A program made the position numbers and the translations under genes. Shown one piece after another: positions 1 to 7,855 of a DNA stretch of 14,857 nt. Each line of letters begins with the position of its first letter. Position 1 is the stretch's first letter. The DNA comes from Betaproteobacteria bacterium (GTDB lineage: Bacteria > Pseudomonadota > Gammaproteobacteria > Burkholderiales > Burkholderiaceae_C), in NCBI GenBank assembly GCA_009927195.1, contig RFNL01000347.1, positions 1-14,857 of the forward strand. The letters run 5' to 3'. The notes below the pieces were generated by a model. It ran no database searches, was not told the DNA's origin, and saw only the letters and a list, made by a program, of their open reading frames with translations.

Positions 1-453
1 GCGCACGCCTCCAATGAGCTCAGGCTCAAGGGCCACTTGCACTTGGAGTTTGCCGCCAAAACGCTTTTCAAGGACCGGGGTCAAATTGGTCATGTCCGCT
101 GGTTCGATGGGAAATGCACTGTAAACAACCGCTTGGCGCACACCGCTCATCGCATTGACGAGTGCATGAAACTGTTTGGCAATTTCAGGCAATGCCGACA
201 AGCGGCCATTCTCAATCAAGGTGTTCAAAAAATTCACCGCTACCTCGGGTAAATTTTGTGGGCCTACCTGTGAGATCAAGGCCAAGACCTGCGTGTGGCT
301 GACCTTGGGATCATGCACAAACTGCTGCAAACTTGCATCAGCGGCCACCACTGCCAGGCCATCCAGCCATTGAGAAGCCTGAGCGGCATTGGCTTTGACC
401 ACTTGAAACAAGGCTTCAGCGTAAGGGCGGGCAATGGTTGCTAGTTCAGCCAT
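1..453 (-). CDS. atpH: ATP synthase delta subunit (partial, C-terminus missing)
   Basis: This is the delta subunit of F1, part of the peripheral stalk that holds the alpha3beta3 head to the membrane b subunits. The reading frame starts at an ATG (453-451) with MAELATIARPYAEALF, a typical delta N-terminus, and stays open for 151 codons to the window edge. The last visible residues include ELIGGVR, a conserved motif near the C-terminus of this family. The family is usually about 178 residues, so roughly 27 residues lie outside the window. It begins 12 bases after the atpF stop, in the same operon, and atpA would be expected next on the left. A GAGG about 10 bases upstream may be the ribosome binding site. 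Identification is secure from sequence plus position. Confidence 0.96.
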   Translation of the reverse strand, partial: MAELATIARPYAEALFQVVKANAAQASQWLDGLAVVAADASLQQFVHDPKVSHTQVLALISQVGPQNLPEVAVNFLNTLIENGRLSALPEIAKQFHALVNAMSGVRQAVVYSAFPIEPADMTNLTPVLEKRFGGKLQVQVALEPELIGGVR

Positions 454-465
454 GTTCCAGAAGCC

Positions 466-936
466 TCAAAGCTCAGACTTGAGTTGGGCCAACAACTCAG
501 CGTGAACGCTGGCGTTGACTTCCTTGCGCAAAATTTGCTCTGCGCCCTTGACGGCCAACAAAGCCACTTGATCACGCAGTTGCTCACGACCGCGTAAGAC
601 GGCTTGGGCCGCTTCGACTTGGGCAGCAGCAATGATTTTGTTGGCCTCTTCGGTGGCACGCAATTTGGCTTCATCGATGATGGCCAAAGCGCGGTGCTCG
701 GCTTCGGCCAAACGTGCGGCTGCTTCGGAGCGGTTTTTGGCCAACTCCACTTCCACATGCTTGTGCGCATTGGTCAATTCAATGCGGGCATGTTCTGCGG
801 CCTTGAGGCCGCTGGCAATTTTTTCGGCACGTTCATCCAAGGCGTTGGCGATTGGAGGCCACACGAATTTCATCGTGAACCACACCAAGATCGCAAACAC
901 GATCGCTTGAACAAACAGGGTTGCGTTGATACTCAC
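466..936 (-). CDS. atpF: ATP synthase subunit b
   Basis: Subunit b of the Fo sector, the membrane-anchored peripheral stalk. The 156 residues equal the usual bacterial length. Residues 5-27 form one hydrophobic transmembrane helix. The rest is a long charged, alanine-rich helix (from about 35 to 150) typical of the b dimer coiled coil. The start codon is GTG (936-934), which gives the expected MSINATLF N-terminus. AAAGG lies seven bases upstream and supports this start. It lies 31 bases downstream of atpE and 12 bases upstream of atpH. Nothing unusual is seen in it. Confidence 0.97.
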   Translation of the reverse strand: MSINATLFVQAIVFAILVWFTMKFVWPPIANALDERAEKIASGLKAAEHARIELTNAHKHVEVELAKNRSEAAARLAEAEHRALAIIDEAKLRATEEANKIIAAAQVEAAQAVLRGREQLRDQVALLAVKGAEQILRKEVNASVHAELLAQLKSEL

Positions 937-967
937 GACAACACCTTTCTATGGGTGAAAGCGGAAA

Positions 968-1216
968 TTACTTCAAAACAAATGGGTTGGCGAAGGCAAA
1001 CATCATGGCAATACCCACACCAATCAGGAAAGCGGCATCGATCAGGCCGGCCAACAAAAACATTTTGGTCTGCAATTCGTTCATCAGTTCAGGTTGACGT
1101 GCGGCGGCTTCCAAATACTTGCTGCCCATGATGCCAATACCGATACAAGCGCCAATGGCACCCAGGCCAATGATCAAACCAGCTGCCAGTGCGACATAAC
1201 CCAGAACGTGTTCCAT
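968..1216 (-). CDS. atpE: ATP synthase subunit c
   Basis: Subunit c forms the rotating ring of Fo. The 82-residue protein has two hydrophobic helices joined by the polar loop ARQPEL (about residues 39-44). The ion-carrying carboxylate is D60 in GLIDAAF, aligning with E. coli D61. The glycine-rich first helix carries the usual alternating GLGAIGACIGIG pattern needed for ring packing. I see no Gln/Glu/Ser sodium-site signature, so a proton-driven enzyme is inferred. The start is well set: AGGAG sits six bases before the ATG. It lies between atpB and atpF, with a 43-base gap to atpB. Confidence 0.98.
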   Translation of the reverse strand: MEHVLGYVALAAGLIIGLGAIGACIGIGIMGSKYLEAAARQPELMNELQTKMFLLAGLIDAAFLIGVGIAMMFAFANPFVLK

Positions 1217-1259
1217 TTGATGCTCCTAAGGAAAAGTGATGGAAGGTTGAAAAAAGTGA

Positions 1260-2117
1260 TCAATGCGCATCGTGCGCTTGCCCGATGTACACCAGCGTCA
1301 ACATCATGAAGATGAAGGCTTGCAAGGTGATGATCAGAATGTGGAAGATGGCCCAGATCGAGCCCGCAATGATGTGGCCCAAAGGCAGCAAAACCCCGGA
1401 CATGGAAGCCGCAGCTGCCCCACCCATAAGGGCGATGAGCATGAACACCAATTCGCCAGCGTACATGTTGCCAAACAGTCGCATGCCGTGGCTGACCGTT
1501 TTGGCAGCAAACTCAATCATTTGCATCACAAAATTAACAGGCCACAAAATGAAATGATTGCCAAATGGGGCGGTGAACAGTTCATGCACCCAACCGCCAG
1601 CACCCTTGATTTTGATGTTGTAGAACACACAAACCAGCAGCACGGAAGAAGACAAACCCAAAGTGGTGGACAAATCGGCCGATGGCACCACGCGCAAATA
1701 GGCATGGCTTGGGTCGTGCCCCATCAATTCATAGTAGGAGGCCCATACCCAGGGCAGCAAATCCACGGGCAGCAAGTCCATGGCGTTCATCAAAAAAATC
1801 CAGACAAACACCGTCAATGCCAGTGGCGCCACCAGCTTGCGGCTTTGCGCATTGTGGATAATGCCTTTGGCTTGGTTGTCGACCATTTCCAACAATATCT
1901 CAACGGCCGCCTGAAATCGTCCAGGAACGCCAGAGTGCGCCGAACGAGCGGCGTTCCACAGCACCCAACAACCAATCACACCCAATAGAACCGACCAAAA
2001 AATGGAATCCAAGTTGTAGACGGAGAAATCAATGATCCCAGCCATGGGCTTGTTTTGCAGATGGGTCAAATGGTGGCCGATGTATTCACCAGCTGTGGGA
2101 GCGTTTTCAACAGACAT
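1260..2117 (-). CDS. atpB: ATP synthase subunit a
   Basis: Subunit a of Fo forms the proton half-channels next to the c ring. The 285-residue protein has several hydrophobic segments. It also has the family's key motif GMRLFGNMYAGEL, in which R213 corresponds to the essential E. coli R210. The C-terminal segment, rich in Ile, Leu and Phe and ending VYIGQAHDAH, is typical. The ATG lies only three bases after the atpI stop, so translation is probably coupled to atpI. The large open frame on the opposite strand (1263-1988) is a shadow of this gene. Confidence 0.98.
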   Translation of the reverse strand: MSVENAPTAGEYIGHHLTHLQNKPMAGIIDFSVYNLDSIFWSVLLGVIGCWVLWNAARSAHSGVPGRFQAAVEILLEMVDNQAKGIIHNAQSRKLVAPLALTVFVWIFLMNAMDLLPVDLLPWVWASYYELMGHDPSHAYLRVVPSADLSTTLGLSSSVLLVCVFYNIKIKGAGGWVHELFTAPFGNHFILWPVNFVMQMIEFAAKTVSHGMRLFGNMYAGELVFMLIALMGGAAAASMSGVLLPLGHIIAGSIWAIFHILIITLQAFIFMMLTLVYIGQAHDAH

Positions 2118-2120
2118 TTT

Positions 2121-2636
2121 TCAGCTCTTAATCCCTAGATCCTGTTTCAACGGCCTGGGCCGCCACGCCAAAGCCAACCAATGCACCTTCATCGTCACAA
2201 TCAATCCGGCCAACAAAGCCGGCCAACTGAGCTCTTCAACCAGTCTGGGCGCCAGCAGTATGACCACCACGGTCATGGCCACCTTGACGCCTTCCCACAC
2301 CCAAAAACCGGTCACTGCGGCCAATGGATTGGCGTTGGTCAAACGCGAAAGCAAACCCATCGCAAACAACGCAGCCGGGATAAAAACCGTTGCCGATCCA
2401 TATAAAACGGATAAAGCAACCACCTTGTCACCGGTCCACCAACCCACCAGCCCTGCCAAAAGAGTACCCACAACGGATTGCCAAAAAACCACTCGCCAAA
2501 CCGATACCACTGGGTTTCGTTGACGCCACTGTGCGGCCTGTTCGGCCGTTAGCGGCAAAAAGTCCTCATCAGGACTTTCTGGGCATTTGACATTGCTCGT
2601 TTCGTTGGCCTGCATTCTGGTGGTGTTTTTTGACAT
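2121..2636 (-). CDS. atpI: ATP synthase-associated protein I
   Basis: AtpI-type protein, first gene of the atp operon. In known systems AtpI is a small non-essential membrane protein that helps assemble the c ring. The 171 residues comprise a polar N-terminal tail of about 45 residues followed by four hydrophobic segments (roughly 52-66, 73-95, 104-127 and 135-155). This fits the family, although the sequence is poorly conserved and the tail is longer than in E. coli AtpI. Position directly before atpB, three bases apart, is the strongest evidence. The ATG at 2636 begins MSKNTTRM; an in-frame Met at residue 8 is a possible alternative start. Confidence 0.88.
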   Translation of the reverse strand: MSKNTTRMQANETSNVKCPESPDEDFLPLTAEQAAQWRQRNPVVSVWRVVFWQSVVGTLLAGLVGWWTGDKVVALSVLYGSATVFIPAALFAMGLLSRLTNANPLAAVTGFWVWEGVKVAMTVVVILLAPRLVEELSWPALLAGLIVTMKVHWLALAWRPRPLKQDLGIKS

Positions 2637-2671
2637 TCAGGTTACACCCAACGAATTTCGCAAAGCCATTC

Positions 2672-2677
2672 ATTCTA
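2672..2677 (-). promoter_or_regulatory. Candidate -10 box for the atp operon
   Basis: In the 96-base gap between atpI and the divergent aminotransferase gene, the minus strand reads TAGAAT (2677-2672), five of six matches to the sigma-70 -10 consensus, 36 bases before the atpI start. No good -35 box lies at the right distance: TTGTAC lies 21 bases upstream, which is too far. This is tentative; the gap must hold start signals for two divergent operons. Confidence 0.3.
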
Positions 2678-2732
2678 GGCCAAAAGTTTCCGCCCACAGT
2701 ACAACCGCAGTTTTGAAGGGGATAATTCAGGG

Positions 2733-3638
2733 ATGAACACAAATTTCGCCTTGCCCAACACGCCCTGCCACCTCAACGGACAGACCCTGCCACTGAACGA
2801 AGCCAAGATCAGCGTGCTCGACCGGGGGTTTATTTTTGGCGACGGCATTTACGAAGTGGCGCCGGTTTACCGCGGTAAATTGTTCCGTTTCGAGCAACAC
2901 ATGGCCCGCATGCAACGTTCCTTGGCCGAATTGCGCATCCCCAACCCCCACAGCGAATCGGCTTGGCGCGCGCTGATTCAAGACTTGCTAGACCAACAAG
3001 CCCACAGCCTGGGTCGCAAAAGTGCCGACATAGACCAAATTGTTTACATACAAATCACCCGCGGTGTGGCACCACGAGACCACGCCATGCCCCCAGGTTT
3101 GACGCCCACCGTGTTCATGATGGTCAATGAAATGAAGCCCATGTCCGCCAAAGACCGGGAAAACGGCGTGGCCTGTGTCAGCGCCGACGACTTTCGCTGG
3201 GAGAAAGCCCACATCAAGAGCACGAGTTTGCTTGGTGCTGTCTTTTCACGTCAGATCAGTGCCGATGTGAACGCGATGGAGACCATCATGTTCCGCCATG
3301 GTTTTCTCAGCGAAGCCGCTGCCAGTAACGTATGGGTGATCAAAAGCGGCCAGGTAGTGGGTCCACCCAAGAACCATTTGGTGCTTGAGGGCGTTCGCTA
3401 TGGCTTGATGGATGAAATTTGCGCCCAACTAGGCATTGGCTTTGCGCTTCGTCCCGTGACCCGGGCAGAGGTGTTGGATGCCGACGAATTGTTGCTGAGC
3501 TCGGCCACCAAAGAGGTGTTGGCCATCACCACCTTGGACGGCCAAGCCGTGGGGCATGGCGCCCAAGCCGGAAAACCCGGCCCGCTGTATCACCGCATTT
3601 ATGCGGCCTACCAAGCCGCCAAACAAGCTGCGTTCTGA
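2733..3638 (+). CDS. dat: D-amino-acid aminotransferase (class IV PLP enzyme)
   Basis: Fold-type IV pyridoxal-phosphate transaminase, most likely interconverting D-alanine and D-glutamate with their 2-oxo acids, in the cytoplasm. The 301-residue protein has the class IV signature DRGFIFGDGIYEV near residues 30-42. The PLP-binding lysine is K162 in HIKSTSLLGAV, and E194 lies in LSEAAASNVW. The trio Y40, R115 and H117 (in TRGVAPRDH) matches the Tyr-Arg-His carboxylate pocket known in D-amino-acid aminotransferases. That favours this function over branched-chain aminotransferase or aminodeoxychorismate lyase. AAGGGG 11 bases before the ATG may serve as ribosome binding site. It heads an operon with ybeD, lipB and lipA. 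A role in supplying D-amino acids for peptidoglycan is inferred. Confidence 0.88.
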   Translation: MNTNFALPNTPCHLNGQTLPLNEAKISVLDRGFIFGDGIYEVAPVYRGKLFRFEQHMARMQRSLAELRIPNPHSESAWRALIQDLLDQQAHSLGRKSADIDQIVYIQITRGVAPRDHAMPPGLTPTVFMMVNEMKPMSAKDRENGVACVSADDFRWEKAHIKSTSLLGAVFSRQISADVNAMETIMFRHGFLSEAAASNVWVIKSGQVVGPPKNHLVLEGVRYGLMDEICAQLGIGFALRPVTRAEVLDADELLLSSATKEVLAITTLDGQAVGHGAQAGKPGPLYHRIYAAYQAAKQAAF

Positions 3639-3641
3639 ACC

Positions 3642-3932
3642 ATGTCGGTTTCGGCCAAACCACCCTCTCCAGAGCGAGCCTCCCTGCTCGACTTTCCCTG
3701 TGATTTCCCGATCAAAGTCATGGGCATCAATAGCCCAGGGTTTGTGCCCTCGCTGATTGAACTGGCCCAAGCGTTTGATCCGCGATTCAGTGCAGCCAGC
3801 ATCAGTTTGCGCGAAAGCCGCCAAGGCACTTACCAAGGCGTGACCTTGACCGTACGGGCCACCAGCCAACAACAATTGGATGACCTGTACCGCCGATTGA
3901 CCGCTCACCCTTTGGTGAAAGTGGTGCTGTGA
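3642..3932 (+). CDS. ybeD: YbeD/DUF493 family protein
   Basis: Small cytoplasmic protein of 96 residues in the YbeD (DUF493) family, whose members adopt an ACT-like ferredoxin fold and have no settled biochemical role. Recognisable features are LLDFPCDFPIKVMG near residues 15-28, a central RESRQGTYQGVTLTVRA strand pair and the C-terminal AHPLVKVVL. It starts three bases after the dat stop, suggesting coupling, and comes just before lipB. In E. coli ybeD also lies next to lipB and lipA, so the association is conserved across distant proteobacteria. A regulatory link to lipoate metabolism is only inferred. Confidence 0.88.
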   Translation: MSVSAKPPSPERASLLDFPCDFPIKVMGINSPGFVPSLIELAQAFDPRFSAASISLRESRQGTYQGVTLTVRATSQQQLDDLYRRLTAHPLVKVVL

Positions 3933-3960
3933 AAGACTCGATCGCGCGGGCTTGACGGCC

Positions 3961-4689
3961 ATGGCCTCTGATTTGTCCGACATCGGCGCTCTTCACGTGC
4001 GCGATCTGGGGGAGGTGCAATACCTGCCAACTTGTCAAGCAATGCAAGACTTCACCGCCCAACGCGGACCGGACACCCCCGACGAGCTTTGGTTGTGCCA
4101 GCATCCCCCGGTGTTCACCCAAGGATTGGCTGGCCGCGATGAACATCTCTTGGTGGCCGGTGATATCCCCATGGTGCGCACCAATCGAGGGGGACAAATC
4201 ACCTACCACGGGCCGGGCCAGATATTGGCTTACCCACTGCTTGACCTGAAAAGGCGCGGCTTTTTCGTCAAAGAACTGGTCTACCGGTTGGAGGGGGCAG
4301 TGATCAAAACACTGCTGCACTTTGGGTTGACCGGCCATCGGGTGGCGGGTGCGGCCGGGGTTTACCTGCAGATCGATGACCCGCGCGGACATGCCCGTTT
4401 GCCCCAGCGCCCGACCCGCCCAACTGCAGGCGCAGCGCTCCCCAAGCCTGTGTTTGACGGTTTGGGGAAAGTGGCCGCATTGGGCATCAAGGTCAGCCGA
4501 CACTGCAGCTACCATGGTGTGGCATTGAATGTGGCAATGGATTTATCCCCCTACCAACGCATCAACCCCTGTGGGCATGCAGGACTGAAAACCGTTGACC
4601 TTTCTACAATGGGGGTTCAAGTGGGCGTGACTGAAGTGGCCCATGTGCTGAGCCAAAAGCTTGCTGACCAACTCGCGCCCAGGATCTGA
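3961..4689 (+). CDS. lipB: Octanoyl-[acyl carrier protein]:protein transferase
   Basis: LipB transfers octanoyl groups from acyl carrier protein to lipoyl domains, the first step of lipoate assembly. RGGQITYHGPGQ (about residues 76-87) is the family signature. The catalytic lysine is K170 in GKVAALG and the catalytic cysteine is C204 in RINPCGHAG (numbering from the ATG at 3961). I chose this ATG; a TTG at 3952 is in frame, but neither start has a strong ribosome binding site. At 242 residues it is longer than typical LipB (about 213). The extra length is mostly a proline- and arginine-rich stretch at about residues 138-163, between the substrate-binding motif and the catalytic lysine. All catalytic residues are intact. 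lipA follows after ten bases. Confidence 0.95.
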   Translation: MASDLSDIGALHVRDLGEVQYLPTCQAMQDFTAQRGPDTPDELWLCQHPPVFTQGLAGRDEHLLVAGDIPMVRTNRGGQITYHGPGQILAYPLLDLKRRGFFVKELVYRLEGAVIKTLLHFGLTGHRVAGAAGVYLQIDDPRGHARLPQRPTRPTAGAALPKPVFDGLGKVAALGIKVSRHCSYHGVALNVAMDLSPYQRINPCGHAGLKTVDLSTMGVQVGVTEVAHVLSQKLADQLAPRI

Positions 4690-4699
4690 GCGAACCACC

Positions 4700-5707
4700 A
4701 TGAGACACACCCGTCCCCCAGCCGTGCGTGAAGCACAAGATCAAACCGCCTATAACCCGTTGGCCAAACAAAAAGCAGCGGCCAAGTTATCGCGCATCCC
4801 CGTTAAAGTTGAGCAAGGTGCGCCCGTGCTCAAAAAGCCCGAATGGATACGGGTCAAAGCCGGTTCGGCGAACACACGTTTTTACGAAATCAAAGACATC
4901 TTGCGCAAAAACAATTTGGTCACAGTGTGCGAAGAAGCCTCTTGCCCCAACATTGGTGAGTGCTTTGGCAACGGCACCGCCACCTTCATGATCATGGGCG
5001 ACAAATGCACCCGTCGCTGCCCTTTTTGCGATGTTGGCCATGGTCGGCCCGATCCGCTGGACGCGCAAGAACCCGTCAACCTGGCCAACACCATCGCGGC
5101 ACTGAGGCTGAAATATGTGGTCATCACCAGTGTCGACCGAGATGATTTGCGCGACGGTGGCGCCGCTCATTTTGTGGCCTGCATTGAACAAACCCGGGCA
5201 CGCTCGCCTCAGACGCAAATCGAGGTGTTGGTGCCCGACTTTCGCGGCCGCGACGACCGCGCCTTGGACATCCTCAAAGCCGCGCCACCGGATGTGATGA
5301 ACCACAACCTGGAAACCGTCCCCCGCTTGTACGCGCAAGCGCGGCCTGGCAGCGACTACCAGTTCAGTCTCAATCTGCTGAAAAAATTCAAATTGTCATT
5401 CCCCCATGTGCCCACCAAAAGCGGGCTGATGGTGGGTTTGGGCGAAACCGATGAGGAGATATTGGCGGTGATGCAAGACATGCGCGATCACCTGATTGAC
5501 CGCATCACCATCGGCCAATACCTCGCCCCCAGCAGCAGCCACCTGCCCGTTCGCCGTTATGTGCACCCAGATGCGTTCAAAATGTTCGAGGCCAAGGCCA
5601 GCGAAATGGGTTTTCAACACGCTGCAGTGGGTGCCATGGTGCGCTCCAGTTACCACGCCGACCAGCAGGCCCATAAGGCCACGCTGGGGGCTGATGCTTG
5701 CGCTTGA
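4700..5707 (+). CDS. lipA: Lipoyl synthase (radical SAM)
   Basis: LipA inserts two sulfur atoms into the octanoyl chain made by LipB, using two iron-sulfur clusters and S-adenosylmethionine. From the ATG at 4700 the protein has 335 residues. The auxiliary cluster cysteines are C77, C82 and C88 in CEEASCPNIGEC. The radical SAM cysteines are C103, C107 and C110 in CTRRCPFC. The C-terminal RSSYHAD (315-321) supplies the serine ligand known for the auxiliary cluster. The frame is open further upstream to a TTG at 4661, but that would overlap lipB and add unlike residues, so the ATG ten bases after lipB is preferred. The N-terminal extension of about 75 residues before the first cluster is somewhat long. 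Confidence 0.97.
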   Translation: MRHTRPPAVREAQDQTAYNPLAKQKAAAKLSRIPVKVEQGAPVLKKPEWIRVKAGSANTRFYEIKDILRKNNLVTVCEEASCPNIGECFGNGTATFMIMGDKCTRRCPFCDVGHGRPDPLDAQEPVNLANTIAALRLKYVVITSVDRDDLRDGGAAHFVACIEQTRARSPQTQIEVLVPDFRGRDDRALDILKAAPPDVMNHNLETVPRLYAQARPGSDYQFSLNLLKKFKLSFPHVPTKSGLMVGLGETDEEILAVMQDMRDHLIDRITIGQYLAPSSSHLPVRRYVHPDAFKMFEAKASEMGFQHAAVGAMVRSSYHADQQAHKATLGADACA

Positions 5708-5711
5708 TGGG

Positions 5712-5751
5712 CAGGCGCGCGCGAATCGACGGCGTTTTAACGCTCAGCCTG
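5712..5751. terminator. Possible weak hairpin between convergent lipA and ptsI
   Basis: The 53-base gap between the lipA and ptsI stops contains CAGGC (5712-5716) complementary to GCCTG (5747-5751), enclosing a second pair GCGTT/AACGC (5732-5743). A T-rich stretch follows on the plus strand. The long loop makes this a weak candidate for a terminator serving either operon. Confidence 0.22.
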
Positions 5752-5760
5752 GTTTATTGT

Positions 5761-7524
5761 TTAATCAGGCATCAATAAGTCGGCCGGGTTGTCACTGGCC
5801 AACACCTGTTGGGCCCAGTGTTGTAACCGCAGTGTGTCGCTGCGCAACACCGCTTGTTTCACCGCCAAGATTTGTGTCGGGTGCATCGAGAAACTGCGCA
5901 AACCCAAGCCCAGCAACAAGCGGGTGAGATGGGGATCGCCGGCCATTTCACCACACACACTGACCGATTTGCCCTGGGCATGGCCCTGGGCAATGGTGTT
6001 GGCCACCAAGTGCAAGATGGCCGGGTGCAAAGGGTCGTACAGATCAGCCACCTGTTCGTCGGCCCGGTCTATCGCCAAGGTGTATTGGATCAAGTCGTTG
6101 GTGCCGATGGACAAAAAGTCAAAGTAAGACAAAAACATCGGCAGCGTCAATGCGGCGGCGGGTATTTCGATCATCGCGCCGATCTTGAGCGGCCCATAAG
6201 CCACGCCTTGTCCGTCGAGTTGGGCCCGAGCCCTGGCCAACAAGGCCAGTGTTTGGCGAATTTCTTTGCCATGGGCCAGCATGGGAATGAGCAAATTCAC
6301 CTGACCAAGCACTGCTGCCCGCAAAATGGCCCGCAATTGGGTCAAGAACATGGCGGGGTCGGCCAGGCTCCAGCGAATGGCCCGCAAACCCAAGGCGGGG
6401 TTGAGGTGGGCGTTTTCGCGCACATTGCGGTCCAAAGGTTTGTCTGCACCGATGTCCACGGTGCGAATAGTCACGGGCAGTCCACGCATGCCTTCGATCG
6501 CACGCCGGTAAGCTTGGAATTGCTCTTCCTCACCGGGCAAGTTTCCGGCCCGCCCCATGAACAAAAACTCGCTGCGAAACAATCCGACCCCCACTGCACC
6601 GACCGATAAGGCTGCGCTCGTGTCTTCGGGCATTTCAATATTGGCCAGCAATTCAATTTTTTGCCCATCCAAGGTCACGGCGGGGGTCAAGCGCAACCGG
6701 GACAGACGCTCCCGCTCCAGGCTGGCCTGACGCTGTTTGAACCCATATTCGGCCAACACAATGGGTGATGGGTCAACGATCATCACCCCGGCATCGCCGT
6801 CGATGATGACCCAATCATCTTGTTTGACCCATTGGCTGGCATTTCGCGCGCCCACCACAGCAGGAATGTCCAAACTGCGGGCCACAATGGCCGTGTGAGA
6901 AGTTTTGCCACCCACATCGGTGACAAAGCCGGCAAACACGCTTTGCTTGAATTGCAACATGTCGGCCGGTGACAGGTCATGCGCGACCAGCACCAAAGGC
7001 ACGTCTTCGGTGTCTTCGAGCAACAAATCTTGCTGTCTATGGCTGCCGGGGCGGCGCACGGCGGGCTGGGGCATGGCGGTGGGGGCGCCCTTGAGTTGAC
7101 GCAACACGCGTTCCACCACTTGCTCCAAATCGGCTTTGCGTTCGCGCAAATACAAGTCTTCCATCTCGTCAAACTGGCGTGCCACCACGTCCAATTGACT
7201 GGTCAGGGCCCATTCGGCGTTATAGAGCCGCTGACTGATCCAATGGGCAACGCCTTCGGCCAAGAGTTCGTCTTGCAACAACATCAAGTGCACATCGAGC
7301 AAGGCGGCCAACTCGGTGGGCGCATCTTTTGGCAAGGTCAACTGCAAACGCTGAACCTCCAGAAACACTGCATCCTTGGCCTGCTTGAGCCGCTCTATCT
7401 CGCTGGGTACTTGATCTGCTGTGATGAAGTAATGCGCGACATCCACCCGGCTGGAAGCCACCAGCACCGCCCGCCCAATGGCAATGCCACGCGCAACAGC
7501 CAGCCCATGGACGGCAAAAGTCAC
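5761..7524 (-). CDS. ptsI: PTS enzyme I (phosphoenolpyruvate-protein phosphotransferase)
   Basis: Enzyme I takes phosphate from phosphoenolpyruvate and passes it to HPr. The 587 residues include the N-terminal MTFAVHGLAVARGIAIG and the phosphorylated histidine H210 in GGKTSHTAIVARS (E. coli H189). The PEP-binding motif TIRTVDIGADKPLDRN is present, and the catalytic cysteine is C524 in SVCGEMAGD. The start is a GTG at 7524, fixed by alignment to the family N-terminus. GGGGG eight bases upstream may serve as a weak ribosome binding site. About 21 extra residues precede H210 compared with E. coli. These fall largely in a proline/arginine linker near 147-172, which places it among the nitrogen/regulatory-style or betaproteobacterial enzymes. 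It is last in the run, 46 bases after ptsH. Confidence 0.96.
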   Translation of the reverse strand: MTFAVHGLAVARGIAIGRAVLVASSRVDVAHYFITADQVPSEIERLKQAKDAVFLEVQRLQLTLPKDAPTELAALLDVHLMLLQDELLAEGVAHWISQRLYNAEWALTSQLDVVARQFDEMEDLYLRERKADLEQVVERVLRQLKGAPTAMPQPAVRRPGSHRQQDLLLEDTEDVPLVLVAHDLSPADMLQFKQSVFAGFVTDVGGKTSHTAIVARSLDIPAVVGARNASQWVKQDDWVIIDGDAGVMIVDPSPIVLAEYGFKQRQASLERERLSRLRLTPAVTLDGQKIELLANIEMPEDTSAALSVGAVGVGLFRSEFLFMGRAGNLPGEEEQFQAYRRAIEGMRGLPVTIRTVDIGADKPLDRNVRENAHLNPALGLRAIRWSLADPAMFLTQLRAILRAAVLGQVNLLIPMLAHGKEIRQTLALLARARAQLDGQGVAYGPLKIGAMIEIPAAALTLPMFLSYFDFLSIGTNDLIQYTLAIDRADEQVADLYDPLHPAILHLVANTIAQGHAQGKSVSVCGEMAGDPHLTRLLLGLGLRSFSMHPTQILAVKQAVLRSDTLRLQHWAQQVLASDNPADLLMPD

Positions 7525-7570
7525 TGACCGCGCCCCCGAAAATCAGCGCCCAAATTGGAAAAGCAGAGCA

Positions 7571-7837
7571 TCACTCACCTTCACCGAATTTATCGGCCAT
7601 CAGGGCCAGCAAAGCCTGCATGGCTTCCGCTTCCTTTTCGCCAATCGTCTCCAGCGTGACCTGGCTGCCCACACCAGCGGCCAGCATCATCACGCCCATG
7701 ATGCTTTTGGCATTGACCCGGCGCTCTCCCTTGGACAGCCAAACCTCACAAGGAAAGCTGCCAGCCAGCTTGGTCAGTTTGGCCGACGCGCGCGCATGCA
7801 AACCCAATTTGTTGATGACAGTGGTGGTTTCAATCAT
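7571..7837 (-). CDS. ptsH: Phosphocarrier protein HPr
   Basis: HPr carries phosphate from enzyme I to EIIA domains. The 88-residue protein has the active histidine H14 in NKLGLHARASAK. The regulatory serine region is VNAKSIMGVMML with S45, equivalent to the Ser46 site phosphorylated by HPr kinase where that enzyme exists; no HPr kinase gene is in the window. The ATG lies 18 bases after the EIIA stop. The bases before it are C- and T-rich with no visible purine-rich ribosome binding site, so translation may depend on the upstream gene. The call itself is secure. Confidence 0.96.
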   Translation of the reverse strand: MIETTTVINKLGLHARASAKLTKLAGSFPCEVWLSKGERRVNAKSIMGVMMLAAGVGSQVTLETIGEKEAEAMQALLALMADKFGEGE

Positions 7838-7855
7838 GAGAAAAATGCAGAAGGA

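Noticed and set aside
604..1131. Open frame of 175 codons on the plus strand
   Set aside because: It runs antisense across atpF and atpE, which are both certain.
1263..1988. Open frame of 241 codons on the plus strand
   Set aside because: It lies entirely opposite atpB, is rich in His and Gln, has no family features, and is a shadow of that gene.
3802..4515. Open frame of 237 codons on the minus strand
   Set aside because: It is antisense to the 3' end of ybeD and to lipB, and shows no recognisable domain.
5854..6609. Open frame of 251 codons on the plus strand
   Set aside because: It is antisense to the ptsI 3' half, Gln- and Gly-rich with no motif; a codon-bias shadow.
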